From the NCBI RefSeq assembly GCF_026153205.1, contig NZ_JAPFBW010000045.1:1-48233 (forward strand): a stretch of DNA of 48,233 nt, in the 5' to 3' direction. Positions 17,934 through 27,688 of this stretch are shown one piece after another. Positions within the stretch are counted from its first letter, which is position 1. Every line of letters begins with the position of its first letter. The notes beneath the pieces were generated by a model. That model saw nothing but the letters and a program-made list of their open reading frames with translations. It did no database searches and was not told the DNA's origin. A program made the position numbers and the translations under genes. The stretch comes from Aquabacterium sp. A7-Y. Its GTDB lineage: Bacteria; Pseudomonadota; Gammaproteobacteria; Burkholderiales; Burkholderiaceae_C.

Positions 17934-18839
17934 ATGCAGTCGCGGCAAAGCGGCCTGGTGCAGGCCATGCCCTGGGTGTTCGTGCTGATCTGGAGCACCG
18001 GCTTCATCGTGGCGCGCTACGGCATGCCCTATGCGCCGCCGCTGAAGTTCCTGGCGCTGCGGTTCGCCTTCTCGATCGCCTGCTTCCTGCCGTGGATCGT
18101 GCTGGCACGGGCGGCCTGGCCGCGTGGCACAAGGCAGTGGGCCCACCTGGGCGTCACCGGCGTGCTGCTGCACGCGGGCTACCTCGCCGGGGTCTGGGCG
18201 GCGGTGAAGGCCGGCATGGGCGCGGGCACAATCGCGCTCATCGTCGGGCTGCAACCTGTGCTCACCGCGGTCTGGCTGGCCGCCCGGGGCGGCTCGGACA
18301 CCCGGGCCAGCGCACGGCAGTGGCTGGGGCTGGCGCTCGGCTTCGCGGGGCTGGCGCTGGTGGTCGGGCGCAAGCTGGGGGTGGGCGAGCTGAACCGCCT
18401 CAACCTCGGCCTGGCGGTGTTCGCGCTGTTGTCCATCACGGTCGGCACGCTGTACCAGAAACGCCATGTCGCGTCCTGTGACGTCCGCACCGCCAACACG
18501 GTGCAGCTGCTCGCGGCGCTGGGGGTGTCGCTACCCCTTACGCTGCTGGAGCCCGAGGCCATCGTGGCGCATCCGCACTTCATCGGCGCGATGGCGTGGT
18601 CGGTGCTCGGCCTGACCCTGGGCGGCAGCTCGCTGTACTACCTGCTGATCCAGCGCGGCGCGGCCACCCGCGTCACCAGCCTGCTTTACCTCGTGCCGCC
18701 TTGCACCGCGGTGATGGCCTGGATCCTGTTCGACGAAACGCTCGCGCACACCACCCTGCTGGGCATGGCGCTGGCCGCACTCGGCGTCTGGCTGGTGGTC
18801 AAGTCGGCCGCGGCGCCGGTCTCAGCGCGGGCCGGCTGA
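17934..18839 (+). CDS. EamA/DMT family transporter
   Basis: A 301-residue membrane protein with ten predicted helices in two EamA repeats (about residues 10-140 and 155-290), for example FVLIWSTGFIVARYG at the start and SSLYYLLIQRGAATRVTSL in the second half. Drug/metabolite transporters of this type export amino acids or metabolites; the substrate cannot be told. It begins eight bases after pgsA. Its 3' end overlaps the convergent LysR gene by 18 bases. Confidence 0.87.
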   Translation: MQSRQSGLVQAMPWVFVLIWSTGFIVARYGMPYAPPLKFLALRFAFSIACFLPWIVLARAAWPRGTRQWAHLGVTGVLLHAGYLAGVWAAVKAGMGAGTIALIVGLQPVLTAVWLAARGGSDTRASARQWLGLALGFAGLALVVGRKLGVGELNRLNLGLAVFALLSITVGTLYQKRHVASCDVRTANTVQLLAALGVSLPLTLLEPEAIVAHPHFIGAMAWSVLGLTLGGSSLYYLLIQRGAATRVTSLLYLVPPCTAVMAWILFDETLAHTTLLGMALAALGVWLVVKSAAAPVSARAG

Positions 18840-19772
18840 AGGCCGGGCCCAGGGCGGCGACGCGAACCACTTCACCAGGTGGTCCTGCAGCAGCCTCAGG
18901 CGCAGCGGGGCTGCGCTGCCCTGGGCGCGCTGCGGCGCGATCCAGTGCACGTCGGCGTCCAGCATGGCATAGCCGGGCAGCAGGTGCACCAGCCGGCCGT
19001 CGGCAATGGCCTCGTGTACGTCCCACAGCGAGCGCAGCATGATGCCGTGGCCGGCAAGGGTCCAGTCGCGCACCACCTCGCCGCTGTTGCTCGACAGCGC
19101 GCCCTGCACACGCACGGTGACCGGCCGGGCCTCGCGCCGCCGCTCCACCGGCGAGAGCCGCCAGTGGGTCGGGCTGCCGTCGTGCTCGCGCACCACCAGG
19201 CAGGCATGCTGCTGCAGGTCCGCCGGCGTGGCCGGCCGGCCGCGGCGTGCCAGGTAGTCCGGCGCCGCCACCAGCACCCGCCGGTTGATCGCCAGCTTGC
19301 GGGTCACGGCATGGGGGTCGCGCGGCGCCCAGAGCCAGACCGCGGCATCGACGCCGCCGGTCGTCAGGTCGGGCAGCTGCTCGGTCAGGTTCAGCTGCAC
19401 TTCCACCTGGGGATGGCGGCGCTGGAAATCGCCCAAGGCCGGCGCCACCCAGGCGCGCCCGAAACCGAAGCTCGAAGCGATGCGCACCAGGCCGCGCGCT
19501 TCCTTGCGGCGCTCCTGCAGCTGGTCTTCCAAGGCCTGCAGGCCGTCAAGCAGCTGCCGCGCCTGGCGGCAGAACAGCTCGCCTTCCTCCGTCAGAGCGA
19601 GGCGCCGTGTGGTGCGGTTGAACAGTCGCACGCCCAGGCGTGTCTCGAGCGCGGACAGGCGCTTGCTGACGGCGGGCGGCTCCAGCTCCAGCTGGCGGGC
19701 AGCGCCCGCCAGGCTGCCCTGGGCGGCCACCTGCAGCACCAGGTCAAGATCGGGTCTGTCGATCGAATTCAT
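18822..19772 (-). CDS. LysR-family regulator (DmlR-like)
   Basis: A 316-residue LysR regulator. The winged helix-turn-helix is at residues about 1-65 (LVLQVAAQGSLAGAARQLEL then PPAVSKRLSALETRLGVRLF), followed by the substrate-binding domain. It is divergent from a hydrolase and a tartrate/D-malate dehydrogenase. In E. coli the related DmlR is divergent from the D-malate dehydrogenase gene dmlA, so it probably activates its neighbours in response to a hydroxydicarboxylate. The start at 19772 gives the usual LysR N-terminus and has CAGGA upstream. Confidence 0.9.
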   Translation of the reverse strand: MNSIDRPDLDLVLQVAAQGSLAGAARQLELEPPAVSKRLSALETRLGVRLFNRTTRRLALTEEGELFCRQARQLLDGLQALEDQLQERRKEARGLVRIASSFGFGRAWVAPALGDFQRRHPQVEVQLNLTEQLPDLTTGGVDAAVWLWAPRDPHAVTRKLAINRRVLVAAPDYLARRGRPATPADLQQHACLVVREHDGSPTHWRLSPVERRREARPVTVRVQGALSSNSGEVVRDWTLAGHGIMLRSLWDVHEAIADGRLVHLLPGYAMLDADVHWIAPQRAQGSAAPLRLRLLQDHLVKWFASPPWARPSAGPR

Positions 19773-19841
19773 TCCTGCCAGGAAAGAGAGGCTTGGCCGA
19801 TTATTGCTTGCGGCCCTGCCTTCGGTTCGCACAATGGGGGC

Positions 19842-20729
19842 ATGTTCAGTGCCTACAGCTCACACACGGTCGACCTCGGTCCGGTTCGCCTGCACCTGCG
19901 TTCGGGCGGCAGCGGTCCGGTGCTGCTGCTGTTGCACGGTCATCCGCAGAGCCATGTGATGTGGCACCGGGTCGCCGACACCCTGGCACGGCACTTCACC
20001 GTCGTCGCGATGGACCTGCCCGGCTATGGCGACTCCTCGCGGCCACCGGCCGACGAGGCGCACGAGAACCACAGCAAGCGCCGCATGGCCGCGCAGGTCC
20101 ACGCGGCCATGTGCCGCCTCGGCTGGCCGCGCTATGACGTCTGCGCGCATGATCGGGGTGCCCGCGTCGCGCACCGGCTCGCGATGGACACGCCCGATGC
20201 GGTGCGCCGGCTGATGTTGCTCGACATCGCGCCCACCTTGGCGATGTACGAGGGCACCGGCGAGGACTTCGCGCGGTCCTACTGGCACTGGTTTTTTCTG
20301 GTCCAGCCGGCCCCGCTGCCGGAGCGGCTGATCGAGGCCGACCCGGTGTTCTACCTGCGCAGCGTGATCGGCCGCCGACACGCGGGGCTGGCGGCGTTCG
20401 ATGCGGTGGCCCTGGCCGAGTACGAGCGCTGCATCGCCGTGCCGGGCTCCGCGACCTCGATCTGCGAAGACTACCGTGCTTCGGCGGCCATCGACCTGGT
20501 GCATGACCGCGAGGACGTCGCGCAGGGCCGGCGCCTGGAACAGCCGCTGCGCGTGCTGTGGGGGGCGCAGGGTGTGGTGGCGCGCTGCTTCGACGTGATG
20601 TCACTGTGGCGGGAGAGGGCCGCGATGGTGAGCGGCCGCTCCCTCGATGGCGGCCACTACATCGCCGAGGAGCAGCCGGACGCGCTGGTCAAAGAGATGC
20701 TCGAGTTTTTTGTTCAAGGAGTGAAATGA
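19842..20729 (+). CDS. Alpha/beta hydrolase, haloacetate dehalogenase-like
   Basis: A 295-residue alpha/beta hydrolase. The order LLLLHGHPQSHVMWHRV, MDLPGYGDSSRP, AHDRGARVAHRLAMD and the late DGGHYIAEEQP matches fluoroacetate/haloacetate dehalogenases, with Asp in HDRG as nucleophile and His in GGH as base. The segment YWHWFFLVQPAP is also typical of that group. The true substrate may instead be an ester or epoxide. CACAAT (19830-19835) ends six bases before the ATG. The stop overlaps the next start (ATGA), so the pair is one operon. Confidence 0.82.
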   Translation: MFSAYSSHTVDLGPVRLHLRSGGSGPVLLLLHGHPQSHVMWHRVADTLARHFTVVAMDLPGYGDSSRPPADEAHENHSKRRMAAQVHAAMCRLGWPRYDVCAHDRGARVAHRLAMDTPDAVRRLMLLDIAPTLAMYEGTGEDFARSYWHWFFLVQPAPLPERLIEADPVFYLRSVIGRRHAGLAAFDAVALAEYERCIAVPGSATSICEDYRASAAIDLVHDREDVAQGRRLEQPLRVLWGAQGVVARCFDVMSLWRERAAMVSGRSLDGGHYIAEEQPDALVKEMLEFFVQGVK

Positions 20730-21832
20730 TGACCACGGCAAGCAAGAGCACCTTGCGCATCGCCGCCATCGCGGGCGATGGCATCGGCAAGGAAGTGATG
20801 CCCGAGGGCCTGCGCGTGCTCGACGCCGTGTCGCGGCGCTTCGGCATCAAGCTGGAGGTCGACGAGTTCGAGTTCTCCAGCTGGGACTACTACGAGCGGC
20901 ACGGCCGCATGCTGCCCGAGGATTGGAAGGAGCAGATCGGCGGCCACGACGCGATCTTCTTCGGTGCGGTCGGCTGGCCCGAGAAGATCCCCGACCATGT
21001 CTCGCTGTGGGGCTCGCTGTTGAAGTTCCGGCGCGAGTTCGACCAATACGTCAACCTGCGACCGGCGCGCCTGATGCCCGGCGTGCGCTCGCCGCTGGTG
21101 CGGCGCGACGGCAGCCCGCGCCGGCCCGGCGAGATCGACATGATGATCGTGCGCGAGAACACCGAGGGTGAGTACTCCAGCGTCGGCGGCCGCATGTTCG
21201 AAGGCACCGAGCGCGAGGTGGTGATCCAGGACACGGTGATGACCCGCACCGGTGTCGACCGGGTGCTGAAGTTCGCCTTCGAGTTGGCGCAGTCGCGCCC
21301 CAGGAAGCACCTGACCTCGGCCACCAAGTCCAACGGCATTTCGATCACCATGCCCTATTGGGATGAACGGGTCGAGGCAGCGGCGCGGGGATATCCCGAG
21401 GTGAAAGTCGACAAGTTCCATATCGACATCCTGACGGCCCACTTCGTGCAGAGACCCGAGTTTTTCGACGTGGTGGTGGCGAGCAACCTGTTCGGCGACA
21501 TCCTCAGCGACCTGGGCCCGGCCTGCACCGGCACCATCGGCATCGCGCCCTCTGCCAACCTCAACCCGGACCGGCGGTTCCCCTCGCTGTTCGAACCGGT
21601 GCACGGCTCGGCACCGGACATCGCCGGCCGCGGCATCGCCAACCCCATCGGCCAGATCTGGTCAGGCGCGCTGATGCTCGACTTCCTGGGCCATCGCGAA
21701 GCGCACGATGCCGTGCTGCAGGCGGTCGAAACCGTGCTCGATCCCACGAACGGGGGCCCCCGGACCCCTGATCTGGGCGGCGCCGCGTGTACCCGGGACA
21801 TGGGACAAGCCATCGTCGACGCCTTGCGCTGA
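20726..21832 (+). CDS. ttuC: Tartrate dehydrogenase/decarboxylase or D-malate dehydrogenase
   Basis: A 368-residue member of the isocitrate/isopropylmalate dehydrogenase family. The N-terminus has IAAIAGDGIGKEVMPEGL; the substrate loop LRPARLMPGVRSPL and VRENTEGEYSSVGGRMFEG are of the TtuC/DmlA type; metal ligands lie in SNLFGDILSDL. It oxidatively decarboxylates D-malate or tartrate with NAD and Mn or Mg. Two ATGs in tandem (20726 and 20729) are possible; the first overlaps the hydrolase stop. GGAG precedes at about eight bases. Confidence 0.9.
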   Translation: MMTTASKSTLRIAAIAGDGIGKEVMPEGLRVLDAVSRRFGIKLEVDEFEFSSWDYYERHGRMLPEDWKEQIGGHDAIFFGAVGWPEKIPDHVSLWGSLLKFRREFDQYVNLRPARLMPGVRSPLVRRDGSPRRPGEIDMMIVRENTEGEYSSVGGRMFEGTEREVVIQDTVMTRTGVDRVLKFAFELAQSRPRKHLTSATKSNGISITMPYWDERVEAAARGYPEVKVDKFHIDILTAHFVQRPEFFDVVVASNLFGDILSDLGPACTGTIGIAPSANLNPDRRFPSLFEPVHGSAPDIAGRGIANPIGQIWSGALMLDFLGHREAHDAVLQAVETVLDPTNGGPRTPDLGGAACTRDMGQAIVDALR

Positions 21833-21935
21833 TCCCAGTGCCGGCGCGGCCTGACAGGGCGTTGTCAAGCGTGGAAGCACGCGGGATCCTTCACTCTTTA
21901 ACCTCCCCAAATGCGCATAGAATCCGCAACCGCGC

Positions 21936-21964
21936 TTGACACTGAGTAGGGCGGTGGCTGTAAT
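21936..21964 (+). promoter_or_regulatory. Strong sigma-70 promoter of the HU gene
   Basis: TTGACA (21936-21941), a 17-base spacer and TGTAAT (21959-21964) form a near-consensus promoter. The leader to the GTG start is about 100 bases and contains an inverted repeat (GGTCGCGC at 21966-21973, GCGCGACC at 21994-22001). The rest of 21833-22070 shows no gene. Confidence 0.8.
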
Positions 21965-22070
21965 TGGTCGCGCAGTAGACGATACACACGGGCGCGCGAC
22001 CTGTTGCTCATGCGCGTTTCATCCGGCCATGCCGAGATTCAACTGAGACACCTTTGAGAGGGGGTACTTT

Positions 22071-22343
22071 GTGAACAAGACCGAGCTGATCGAGCACATC
22101 GCCAAGCAGGCCGACATTTCCAAGGCGGCCGCGACGCGCGCCGTGGAGGCCATGATCGGCGGCGTGAAGACCACGCTGAAAAAAGGCGGGACCGTCTCGC
22201 TGGTGGGTTTCGGCACCTTTGCCGTGGGCAAGCGTGCGGCGCGCAGCGGCCGCAACCCGCGCACGGGCGCCACCATCAAGATCAAGGCAGCGAAGGTGCC
22301 GAAGTTCCGTCCCGGCAAAGCTCTCAAAGACGCACTAAACTGA
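22071..22343 (+). CDS. hupB: DNA-binding protein HU
   Basis: A 90-residue nucleoid protein. The family signature [21 protein letters not shown] (split over residues about 44-64) contains the DNA-intercalating arm with its proline, and the N-terminus [18 protein letters not shown] is canonical. It binds and bends DNA as a dimer. The start codon is GTG, preceded by GAGAGGGGG. A stable GC-rich hairpin (22352-22368) lies after the stop, but without a T-tract. Confidence 0.96.
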   Translation: MNKTELIEHIAKQADISKAAATRAVEAMIGGVKTTLKKGGTVSLVGFGTFAVGKRAARSGRNPRTGATIKIKAAKVPKFRPGKALKDALN

Positions 22344-22376
22344 TGTTTTCTCGCCGCGGTCCGCGGCGCGTTTCCC

Positions 22377-22452
22377 GGGTGCTTAGCTCAGTTGGTAGAG
22401 CGGCGCCCTTACAAGGCGTAGGTCGGGGGTTCGAACCCCTCAGCACCCACCA
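22377..22452 (+). tRNA. tRNA-Val (anticodon TAC)
   Basis: A 76-base cloverleaf: acceptor stem GGGTGCT/AGCACCC, D-arm with AGTTGGTAGA, anticodon loop CTTACAA with TAC, T-loop GGTTCGAACC, discriminator A and an encoded CCA. Confidence 0.97.
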
Positions 22453-22487
22453 CCGGGAAGCGGCAGCGGACACAAGCGGTATCCCGG

Positions 22488-22564
22488 GGAGTGGTAGTTC
22501 AGTTGGTTAGAATACCGGCCTGTCACGCCGGGGGTCGCGGGTTCGAGTCCCGTCCACTCCGCCA
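22488..22564 (+). tRNA. tRNA-Asp (anticodon GTC)
   Basis: A 77-base cloverleaf: acceptor GGAGTGG/CCACTCC, anticodon loop CTGTCAC with GTC, T-loop GGTTCGAGTCC, discriminator G and encoded CCA. It is 35 bases after tRNA-Val and probably in the same transcript. Confidence 0.97.
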
Positions 22565-22606
22565 AGCGCCCTGGTGGCTTCCCGCCGCGGCGATGGCAAC
22601 ACGATG

Positions 22607-22632
22607 AAGGCGAACCTCGGTTCGCCTTTTTT
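22607..22632 (+). terminator. Intrinsic terminator after the tRNA pair
   Basis: A perfect ten-base stem (AAGGCGAACC and GGTTCGCCTT, two-base loop) runs straight into a T-tract. It ends the HU/tRNA transcript before ppiD. Confidence 0.92.
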
Positions 22633-22757
22633 GCATTCATTCTTCTCTCTCAGGCCGTGGGCGGCGAGTTGCCGGTCTGACGTGAAGCGCGAGGTATCGA
22701 TCTTGGCTCCGCGCCCCGGCGCGGTTCACCGTCGACTTTGAGTCCGAGGTTCCTTCG

Positions 22758-24653
22758 ATGTTTGAATTCGTCCGCAACAACACGCGTGTCCTGTTCTTCC
22801 TGCTGTTGTTGCTGATCATTCCCGCCTTCGTCGTGGTGCAGGGCTACAACCAGTTCGCCGAGCGCGCGGAGACCGTCGCCAAGGTGGCCGGCCAGGAGAT
22901 CACGGCGCCCCAGCTCGATGCCGCGCACCGCCAGCAGGTCGAGCGGGCCCGCGCGCAGATGCCCGGCATCGACAGTGCGATGCTCGACACGCCGGAGATG
23001 CGCCGCCAGACGCTGGAGGGCATGGTGCGCGAGCGCGTGATGCTGGCCGCCGCGGACAAGCAGCACCTGGTCACGACCGACGAGCGCCTGCAGCGCCTTT
23101 TCGTCACCGATCCCCAACTGGCCTTCCTGCGCAACCCCGACGGGACGCTGAACAAGGACATGCTGGCCGCCCAGGGCATGAGCGCGCAGATGTTCGTGCA
23201 GCGGCTGCGGCAGGACATCTCGATGCGCCAGGTCATGCAGGGCGTGAGCGACAGCGCGTTGTCCACCCCGGCGGTCACCGACATCGCGCTCGACGCCTTC
23301 CTGCAGCAGCGCGACATCCAGGTGGCCCGCTTCGACGCCAAGGACTTCATCGCGAAGGTCAATCCGAGCGAGGCCGAGCTGAACGCCTATTACAAGGACC
23401 CGGCCAACGCGGCGCAATTCCAGTCGCCTGAGCGCGTGAAGATCGAATACGTGGTGCTCGACCTGGAGGCGATGAAGAAGGATGTCACCGTGAGCGAAGA
23501 GGATCTGCGCAAGCACTACAAAGAGAACGAAAAGCGCTACACCACGCCGGAGGAGCGCCGCGCCAGCCACATCCTCGTGAAGGCCGACAAGAGCGCCCCG
23601 GCAGCGCAGCGTGCGGCCGCGAAGGCCAAGGCCGAGAAGCTGCTGGCCGAAGTGAAGGCCAAGCCCGAGAGCTTCGCCGAGGTGGCGAAAAAGAACTCCG
23701 ACGACCCCGGCTCCGCAGTCAACGGCGGCGACCTTGAGTTCTTCGGCCGCGGCAATATGGTCAAGCCCTTCGATGACGCCGCGTTTGCGCTGAAGAAGGG
23801 CGAGATCAGCCCGGTGGTCGAGAGCGACTTCGGCTTCCACATCATCCTGCTGACCGACAGCCGCGGCGGTGCGACCAAGCCTTTCGAGGAGGTGCGCGCG
23901 GAGCTCGAGAACGAGGTGCGCACCCAGCTCGCGCAGCTGCGCTACAGCGAGGCCTCGCTGCAGTTCGGCAACGTGGTCTACGAGCAGGCCGACAGCCTCA
24001 AGCCGGTGGCCGAGCAGCTGAAGCTGCCACTGCAGACCGCCGAGAACGTCACTCGCACGCCGGCTCCCGGTGCGCAAGGTGCGCTGGCCAATCCCAAGTT
24101 GCTGGCGGCGGTTTTCAACGACGAGTCGCTGCGCTCCAAGCGCAACACCGACGCCGTCGAGATCGGGCCGAATCAGGTGGCCGCGGCCCGCGTCATCGAG
24201 CATGTGCCGGCTCGCGTGCGCCCCTTTGAGGAAGTGAAGGCGCAGGTGCGCGAGCGTGTGGTGGCTCGCCAGGCTGCGGAGCTGGCCAGGAAGGAAGGCG
24301 AGGCCAAGCTGGCCGCCTGGCAGAAGGCCCCCGACAGCGCCACGCTGCCGGCGGCGGTGAAAGTGTCCCGCCTGCAGCCCGGCGAGGTGAGCCGCCCGGT
24401 GGTCGAGGCCGCGCTGAAGGCCAAGGCCGACAAGCTGCCGGCGTTCACCGGGGTTGACCTGGGCACGCAGGGTTATGCGGTGGTCCGCATCAATGCCGTG
24501 AGCGGCCGCGCCAGCGTGCCGGGCGTCGAGCAACTGCCGCAGCAGTACACTCAAGCCTGGGGTGCTGCCGAGAGCGAGGCGTATTACGAAGCGCTGAAGA
24601 ACCGCTTCAAGACCAAGATCACCTACTCGCCGAAGCCGGCCGCCGCCGAGTGA
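22758..24653 (+). CDS. ppiD: Periplasmic folding chaperone PpiD
   Basis: A 631-residue inner-membrane-anchored chaperone. One N-terminal membrane helix (residues about 12-29) is followed by a SurA_N-like domain ([18 protein letters not shown]), then a parvulin (PpiC) domain beginning near residue 268 ([44 protein letters not shown]), and a helical C-terminal part. It helps newly exported proteins fold near SecYEG. Length and domain order are normal for the family. Confidence 0.95.
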   Translation: MFEFVRNNTRVLFFLLLLLIIPAFVVVQGYNQFAERAETVAKVAGQEITAPQLDAAHRQQVERARAQMPGIDSAMLDTPEMRRQTLEGMVRERVMLAAADKQHLVTTDERLQRLFVTDPQLAFLRNPDGTLNKDMLAAQGMSAQMFVQRLRQDISMRQVMQGVSDSALSTPAVTDIALDAFLQQRDIQVARFDAKDFIAKVNPSEAELNAYYKDPANAAQFQSPERVKIEYVVLDLEAMKKDVTVSEEDLRKHYKENEKRYTTPEERRASHILVKADKSAPAAQRAAAKAKAEKLLAEVKAKPESFAEVAKKNSDDPGSAVNGGDLEFFGRGNMVKPFDDAAFALKKGEISPVVESDFGFHIILLTDSRGGATKPFEEVRAELENEVRTQLAQLRYSEASLQFGNVVYEQADSLKPVAEQLKLPLQTAENVTRTPAPGAQGALANPKLLAAVFNDESLRSKRNTDAVEIGPNQVAAARVIEHVPARVRPFEEVKAQVRERVVARQAAELARKEGEAKLAAWQKAPDSATLPAAVKVSRLQPGEVSRPVVEAALKAKADKLPAFTGVDLGTQGYAVVRINAVSGRASVPGVEQLPQQYTQAWGAAESEAYYEALKNRFKTKITYSPKPAAAE

Positions 24654-24700
24654 TCGGCTGCGGGGCCGACCCGGGCGGTCCCGAACATCGACGAAATCTC

Positions 24701-24731
24701 TTGCACAGGTTCTCCGAGATGTGGCTATAAT
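24701..24731 (+). promoter_or_regulatory. Promoter of tRNA-His
   Basis: TATAAT (24726-24731) lies 13 bases before the tRNA. A TTGCAC (24701-24706) is 19 bases further up, a little longer than ideal. Confidence 0.65.
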
Positions 24732-24743
24732 TTCGGATTCTCT

Positions 24744-24820
24744 GGTGGCTGTAGCTCAGTTGGTAGAGTCCAGGATTGTGATTCCTGTTGTCGTGGGTTC
24801 GAGTCCCATCAGCCACCCCA
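24744..24820 (+). tRNA. tRNA-His (anticodon GTG)
   Basis: Acceptor GTGGCTG/CAGCCAC, anticodon loop TTGTGAT with GTG, T-loop GGTTCGAGTCC and encoded CCA. The genome-encoded extra G at position -1 (24744) faces the discriminator C (24817), the identity mark of tRNA-His. Confidence 0.97.
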
Positions 24821-24826
24821 AGATTC

Positions 24827-24858
24827 AAGAGGCCCTCCGCGTGAGGGCCTCTTTGTTT
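24827..24858 (+). terminator. Intrinsic terminator of tRNA-His
   Basis: Stem GAGGCCCTC (24829-24837) and GAGGGCCTC (24843-24851) with loop CGCGT, followed by TTTGTTTT. Confidence 0.9.
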
Positions 24859-24946
24859 TGCGCGTGCTATTTCGGGCGGTAAGAAGCGGAGTCGACGGGC
24901 TCCGAGTCAGCATCCGGTGACTTTGCGGCCCTCGAGATCGCCATCC

Positions 24947-26062
<1,116 letters not shown>

Positions 26063-26322
26063 GGCGTGCGTCCTGTAGGGATCCTGTCCTGGCCCGGCAG
26101 AACTCTCATGAGCCTGCCGCCGGACCGGATTTCGGGGCTCGGGGAGCCGGTCAGGACGAGATGCTATCAGCGCGGGACATGGCGCCCTGCGGCGCGATTC
26201 GGCGGGCGAGCATCGTACCGCGCAGGCCCACCACAATGACCGTTCGGATGTTGCCCCGCTGCCAGGCGGTGATCCGTGCGGCACACTGCGCAGCCCGGCA
26301 ACTGCGACAAGAGAAAACCCAT

Positions 26323-26901
26323 ATGGCCATCAAGCGCATCAAGAAGGAACAGGTCGACGCTGGCAAGAAAGAGCTGCCCCGAAAGCTGGCCTACCTGCAA
26401 GAAGAGAAGATCGACTACGAGGCGGTCACCCACAACGAGGACACCGACGAGTGGAGCGTTGAAATGTCCTCGGTGGCCTTCCGTGCCCTCGCGCGCAAGC
26501 GGGCTGAGCTCAAGGAGCTGAAAGCCGAGCAGAGAGACCTGGTGCGCCAGGCAGCGCTGGTGCCGGAGCTGCAGAAAGACCGGGAACAGCTCGCCGCCCT
26601 TCGTGAACAAAGCGAAGCGACCCAGAGCGAGCTGCGCAAGGCCTTGCGCAGGATCAAGCTGCTGGAGAAGGCGCTGGGTATCGAAGCCGGCGCCAAGCCG
26701 GGTGCGGCCATTCCGGTGGCCGGCGAGGTGCAAGGCCAGACGGTTCCGCTGGCCGCGACAGCCGCCGTCGACAACGGCAAGGGCAAGCGCGCGCCCAAGG
26801 TGTCGACGGCCAAGGTGGCCCAGCAGGCCGCCACGGCGGACCCGGGCGACGATGCCGGCCTTGCCACGGATGCCATGGCGGAGGCCCTGCCGGCGGTGTG
26901 A
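26323..26901 (+). CDS. Hypothetical coiled-coil protein
   Basis: A 192-residue protein I do not recognise. Residues 1-50 are charged (MAIKRIKKEQVDAGKKEL, then a region rich in acidic residues), about 55-120 form a strong predicted coiled coil rich in Glu, Lys, Arg and Leu, and the rest is Ala/Gly/Lys-rich low complexity. No signal or membrane segment is visible. GAGAAAACCCAT precedes the ATG. A CACAAT hexamer at 26232-26237 could be its -10. The 260 bases between it and the divergent aroG gene hold no other gene. Confidence 0.65.
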   Translation: MAIKRIKKEQVDAGKKELPRKLAYLQEEKIDYEAVTHNEDTDEWSVEMSSVAFRALARKRAELKELKAEQRDLVRQAALVPELQKDREQLAALREQSEATQSELRKALRRIKLLEKALGIEAGAKPGAAIPVAGEVQGQTVPLAATAAVDNGKGKRAPKVSTAKVAQQAATADPGDDAGLATDAMAEALPAV

Positions 26902-26971
26902 CCGGTCCATTCGCGGCGGTTCTCGCCTGGACCGCTTCCTCGGCCTCGCGAAACGGGAGGGACTGCAGTTC

Positions 26972-27457
26972 TCAACGAGAGCGCCGTGGCTGGGGCCAGC
27001 GCCCCGCCAGATACAGGTCCAACTGCCGTGCGAAGGCCTGACGGTCGGCCGCCGACAACGCGCTCGGTCCTCCGGTGTCGATGCCGCTGCTGCGCAGACT
27101 GTCCATCAAGTCACGCATGCGCAGGCGCTCGTCAATCGTGTCGGGGCTGAACGGTTCTCCGCGCGGCGAGACGGCGTGGGCATCGCGCGCCAGCACCAAT
27201 GCGGCCAGCCCGATGTCTTGCGTCACGACGAGATCGCCGGGGGCCACCTGTCGCGCGATCTCGTCATCGGCGACATCGAAACCCCGCGCCACCCGGAGCG
27301 TGCGGATGTAGGGCGACGGCGGCACATACAGGTCCCGGTTGGCGACCAGCGTCATCAGCAGCTGCGAGCGCACGGCCGCGCGAAACAGGATGTCCTTGAT
27401 GACCTTCGGGCAGGCGTCGGCATCGACCCAGAGGCGGCGGGAGGGCCGGTCGCTCAT
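26972..27457 (-). CDS. YaiI/YqxD family protein (DUF188)
   Basis: A 161-residue protein with the DUF188 pattern: [20 protein letters not shown] near the N-terminus, the middle [20 protein letters not shown], and [16 protein letters not shown]. The fold is PIN-like, with conserved aspartates suggesting metal binding, but the activity is not established. It converges with the coiled-coil gene. The 75 upstream open codons are not family-like. Confidence 0.87.
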   Translation of the reverse strand: MSDRPSRRLWVDADACPKVIKDILFRAAVRSQLLMTLVANRDLYVPPSPYIRTLRVARGFDVADDEIARQVAPGDLVVTQDIGLAALVLARDAHAVSPRGEPFSPDTIDERLRMRDLMDSLRSSGIDTGGPSALSAADRQAFARQLDLYLAGRWPQPRRSR

Positions 27458-27670
27458 CGCTGAACGCCGAAGGTGCCGCGTACCGTGCGACGGGCTGGAC
27501 CGGCCCCGGCGACATGGCCGGGCGACGGTCTCCTCATCCGCACCTGCGCGGTCTTGCAATCCCCGGAAGTGGACATTCGAGATTCCTAGGTGGCAGCATT
27601 TCCGGTCTCCGCGCGAGCGGTCGACAGGTAGACAGGTGCCAGTATGCCGGGTCCCGCTTTCAGAGCCGGT

Positions 27671-27688
27671 GCAGGTTCGCAAACCTGC
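27671..27688. repeat. Inverted repeat overlapping the first PIP half-site
   Basis: GCAGGTT (27671-27677) and AACCTGC (27682-27688) flank CGCA. It may be chance or a separate operator over the effector promoter. Confidence 0.4.

Noticed and set aside
22352-22368. GC-rich hairpin as an intrinsic terminator for the HU gene
   Set aside because: No T-tract follows, and the tRNA genes start right after without a visible promoter, so readthrough is likely.
22650-24554. A 634-codon minus frame opposite ppiD
   Set aside because: Antisense shadow of a well-recognised gene, with low-complexity Leu/His/Arg translation.
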